NCBI GenBank assembly: GCA_964472315.1
Contig: CAYYJS010000028.1
Span: 1 to 43,053, forward strand
Source: CAYYJS01 sp964472315
GTDB taxonomy: Bacteria; Verrucomicrobiota; Kiritimatiellia; UBA8416
DNA length: 43,053 nt
Direction of reading: 5' to 3'
Shown here: piece after piece, positions 40,913 to 43,053 of the stretch
Layout of the letters: each line of letters begins with the position of its first letter
Numbering within the stretch: position 1 is the stretch's first letter
Notes under the pieces: generated by a model
Database searches by the model: none
What the model saw: only the letters and a program-made list of their open reading frames with translations
Told to the model about the DNA's origin: nothing
Program-made: the position numbers and the translations under genes

Positions 40913-43053
40913 CTATGGTTCGAGCCTGATCCGATAGAAGAACGTCTTTCCGCCATCCGTTGCATCCTCGTGGGTGTTTATGGGCGGCGTGGCCGGAATG
41001 TTGGTCGCGACTGGTCGGAATGTGTCGCACAGGTTCGTACACCTGCCAATGGAATAGAACCGGTTGGTCGCGCTCGCCCACGTAATGGTGACCGCTTCCC
41101 CGTGGACGCTTGGCGCATCGTCAAGCGCGAGCACCGACTCCGGATCCAGCGGGTCGGTGCCCGCCATGCACTCGCGCAAGTTTGACATACCGTCCCCGTC
41201 ATCGTCCGCGGCCGCGGACATCGTGGTGGCGCTCCCTGTATAATGCGTTTCCCACCCGTCGGGCATGCCGTCCGCATCCGTATCGCGCGGCGGGAGAATC
41301 AGCGCACCCGCCGGAGAAGACACGGTTGCGGCGGTGGTCATGCCGGAGGTATAGTAGCGGGCATGCGTACGGATTTCGCGCGTTCCTGTTTCCCACAGCG
41401 GAACACGCACCGTGTAGACCATATGGATCGGACACTGCGGCTGTGCGGCATTTGTCCATAGGATTCCACCCCGGCACGTTTCCGGATTGCCCTCCGCCGT
41501 GACCGACACAAGTTCCCATCCCGGCGGCAACTGCGGTCGGGAACTGAGGGAGAGGATTTGACCGGCAAATTGGAGCGTATTCGTGATTCTGATCAGCCCG
41601 TTAGGGTCATATCCCAGCGGCCCTGCGATGAGAATCCCGGTTTCGTCTTCGCCCGGTTTCATCGTGCCCGGCGCGTCCATGGCGATGCCGTCCCAGTCAG
41701 GCAGATAGCCATCGTCCGCGCCGGTGCCGTTGACTGCGTAGGCGCCCGCCCGCCAGTACGTCACCGCTTCCTGTGCTTCCTCTTCGTCGATCCGCCAGAG
41801 GGGCGTTTGATAGTCGGCGCTATGTCTGCATCCGTTGGTGTCACCTCCGCCGGATGCGTATCCAGCATCGCTGCTCGGTTCGACACAGTATGCGCCGTCC
41901 CGCCAGTACTCCAGTATGTGGTTCACCTCAGTCTCATCGATGGTCCAGCGAGGCGAGCGATAGTCAGCGCTGTGATAGCGATGAACCAACAGGGGATCGG
42001 GTGTCACCGGGGCACTCAGCCCTGGTCCCGCCATGCTTGCGAAGCGGAAGTTAACCGTGGCGCTTACGGTGTTGGAGAACGGTTGGTCAACCGGCATCGT
42101 CGTGACGTAGGCGAACGCGATGGGGCGGTTTGTCAAGTGACCAGCGAACACGACATGCGTGCCGGCGACAGACGGATTTCCGTCACCGGTCGCCGAAGAC
42201 AGTATCCAACCGGCCGGTAACGCCGGGGTCCATGTCAAGGACTCCAGCGTTTGGTTCGAGGGATAGGTAAACACGTTCGAAACGATCATGTTGGTGGACG
42301 ACATTCGGTACCCATCTGACTCGTGGGTGGCGGCTATCGACGGGAATACGATGTCGGCCGTCAGGCCGATCGGCTGGGCGAGCGCGTAGTTACCGGCGTC
42401 CGCGCCAACGAGCGTCAGTGTTGCGGTCACGGCGATGTCGCTGCCGACGCTAGCGTGGGCGAACGCGCCGACCAGCGCGTCGAGAGCGACGGTATCGCCA
42501 TCCTCGACGCCTTGAAGGATGGCCCCGGAGATTGTGGCATGGGTCGTGCCATCGTAGACCTTGTCGTCCGCCGAAGCCCCGGTCACGGTCAACTCCTTGG
42601 CCACAATAACCCCTGTCGTGTCCGGCATGAACGTCACGTCGTAGTTGTCCCCGCCGTTGCCGTCATCCACCGTGCCCGCCGGGGTGAGGGTCTTCTCCGT
42701 GCCGACATGCTTCGTATCGTAGGTTTCGGTCCAGGTCGCGGTGTCGCCGTCGGCGAGGCTGCCGGAGGTGACGGTCGGCATCCCGGTGGCGCTGGTGGTG
42801 CCGTCGTAGTCCTTGACGTTCGCGGCGGCCGTGACCGTGATGGCGCGCTCCGTGATCGTGCCTTCGTCAACCGGCGTGAAGGTGACGTCGTAGTTGTCCC
42901 CGCCGTTGCCGTCATCGACCGCGCCCGCCGGGGTGAGGGTCTTGGCCGTGCCGACATGCTTCGTATCGTAGGTTTCGGTCCAGGTGGCCGTATCCCCCTC
43001 GGCCAGCGCGCCGGAGGTGACGGTCGGCATGCCGGTGGCGCTGGTGGTGCCGT
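40913..43053 (-). CDS. large secreted repeat protein (YDG/MBG repeats, dockerin-like repeats), 5' end outside window
   Basis: The open frame continues past the right edge; at least 713 residues are visible. From N to C there are two nearly identical YDG/MBG-type beta repeats (KDYDGTTSATGMPTVTSG) and a third divergent one (DKVYDGTTHATISGAILQGV ... GADAGNYAL). A beta-rich middle follows. Next are two copies of an EF-hand/dockerin-like motif (HSADYRSPRWTIDETEV and HSADYQTPLWRIDEEEA, each followed by YWRxGAYxV). Another beta domain follows, then a calcium-binding type-3-like repeat (DTDADGMPDGWETH; DDDGDGMSNLRECMAGTDPL), and a final Ig-like strand region ending FFYRIRLEP. This layout is typical of cell-surface proteins of Kiritimatiellota/Verrucomicrobiota. 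It has no link to the metal or sulfur genes. Confidence 0.8.
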   Translation of the reverse strand, partial: GTTSATGMPTVTSGALAEGDTATWTETYDTKHVGTAKTLTPAGAVDDGNGGDNYDVTFTPVDEGTITERAITVTAAANVKDYDGTTSATGMPTVTSGSLADGDTATWTETYDTKHVGTEKTLTPAGTVDDGNGGDNYDVTFMPDTTGVIVAKELTVTGASADDKVYDGTTHATISGAILQGVEDGDTVALDALVGAFAHASVGSDIAVTATLTLVGADAGNYALAQPIGLTADIVFPSIAATHESDGYRMSSTNMIVSNVFTYPSNQTLESLTWTPALPAGWILSSATGDGNPSVAGTHVVFAGHLTNRPIAFAYVTTMPVDQPFSNTVSATVNFRFASMAGPGLSAPVTPDPLLVHRYHSADYRSPRWTIDETEVNHILEYWRDGAYCVEPSSDAGYASGGGDTNGCRHSADYQTPLWRIDEEEAQEAVTYWRAGAYAVNGTGADDGYLPDWDGIAMDAPGTMKPGEDETGILIAGPLGYDPNGLIRITNTLQFAGQILSLSSRPQLPPGWELVSVTAEGNPETCRGGILWTNAAQPQCPIHMVYTVRVPLWETGTREIRTHARYYTSGMTTAATVSSPAGALILPPRDTDADGMPDGWETHYTGSATTMSAAADDDGDGMSNLRECMAGTDPLDPESVLALDDAPSVHGEAVTITWASATNRFYSIGRCTNLCDTFRPVATNIPATPPINTHEDATDGGKTFFYRIRLEP
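42629..43053 (-). repeat. 249-bp-period tandem repeat in the surface protein gene
   Basis: The DNA at 42878-43053 and at 42629-42804 is highly similar, with identical runs such as that encoding ETYDTKHVGT, at a period of 249 bp (83 codons). It encodes successive YDG/MBG repeats and probably continues beyond the right edge; such repeats are a usual reason for contig ends. Confidence 0.8.

Noticed and set aside
42629..43053. Assembly duplication at the right edge
   Set aside because: The two 249-bp units differ at many silent and some coding positions (for example ALAEGD versus SLADGD), so they are true repeats of a beta domain.

Overview
The window looks like part of a metagenome-assembled or draft genome from the PVC superphylum, probably Kiritimatiellota or a nearby Verrucomicrobiota/Lentisphaerota lineage. 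This is inferred from several things: high GC content, a DUF1553 (planctomycete/verrucomicrobial) gene remnant, a large secreted protein with YDG/MBG repeats plus 'HSADY..W.ID' dockerin-like repeats, dispersed GC-rich intergenic palindromes, and a 100-N scaffold gap. No rRNA or phylogenetic marker in the window settles the phylum.

Region 1 (1-13.4 kb) is ordinary chromosomal housekeeping: tRNA-Arg, a BaiN/HI0933-type flavoprotein, a minus-strand trio (ParB-domain protein, folE, YhcH family), a PAS sensor without an output domain, nadA-uvrB, a small conserved-looking protein, tRNA-Val, deoB, an orphan AmmeMemoRadiSam radical SAM gene, a PpiD-like foldase and a secreted FecR-domain protein. A 143-bp MITE-like element with exact 13-bp flanking direct repeats sits on the stop codon of the small protein gene.

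Region 2 (13.6-16.3 kb) is a recombination-prone junction. It holds tRNA-Ser(GCT), a scaffold gap whose two flanks share exactly 55 bp, two PIN-domain toxin/antitoxin pairs, a truncated excisionase-like HTH, and a DUF1553 fragment that stops about 4 bp from the end of the next gene.

Region 3 (16.3-40.8 kb) is one co-directional minus-strand block. Two heavy-metal efflux systems flank a sulfur assimilation cluster. Reading in the direction of transcription, they are: a czc-like set (Cys-rich small protein, TolC, adaptor, RND pump, P-II-like protein); an Rrf2 regulator; then cysH - metY - ThiS-like carrier - MoeB-like E1 - JAMM peptidase - formate/nitrite-family channel - nirBD fusion - sulfite reductase/TusA fusion; and finally a cus-like set (TolC, YHS-like metal-binding protein, CusB with two metal-binding motifs and DUF3347, CusA). 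The core of the sulfur cluster matches the protein-thiocarboxylate route to homocysteine described in Wolinella succinogenes (HcyS/HcyF/HcyD/MetY). Here the carrier ends in GGGG-Glu-Arg, so a peptidase would have to trim it. This is the most interesting system in the window.

Region 4 (40.9 kb to the right edge) is the 3' part of a large secreted repeat protein whose 5' end lies outside the window.
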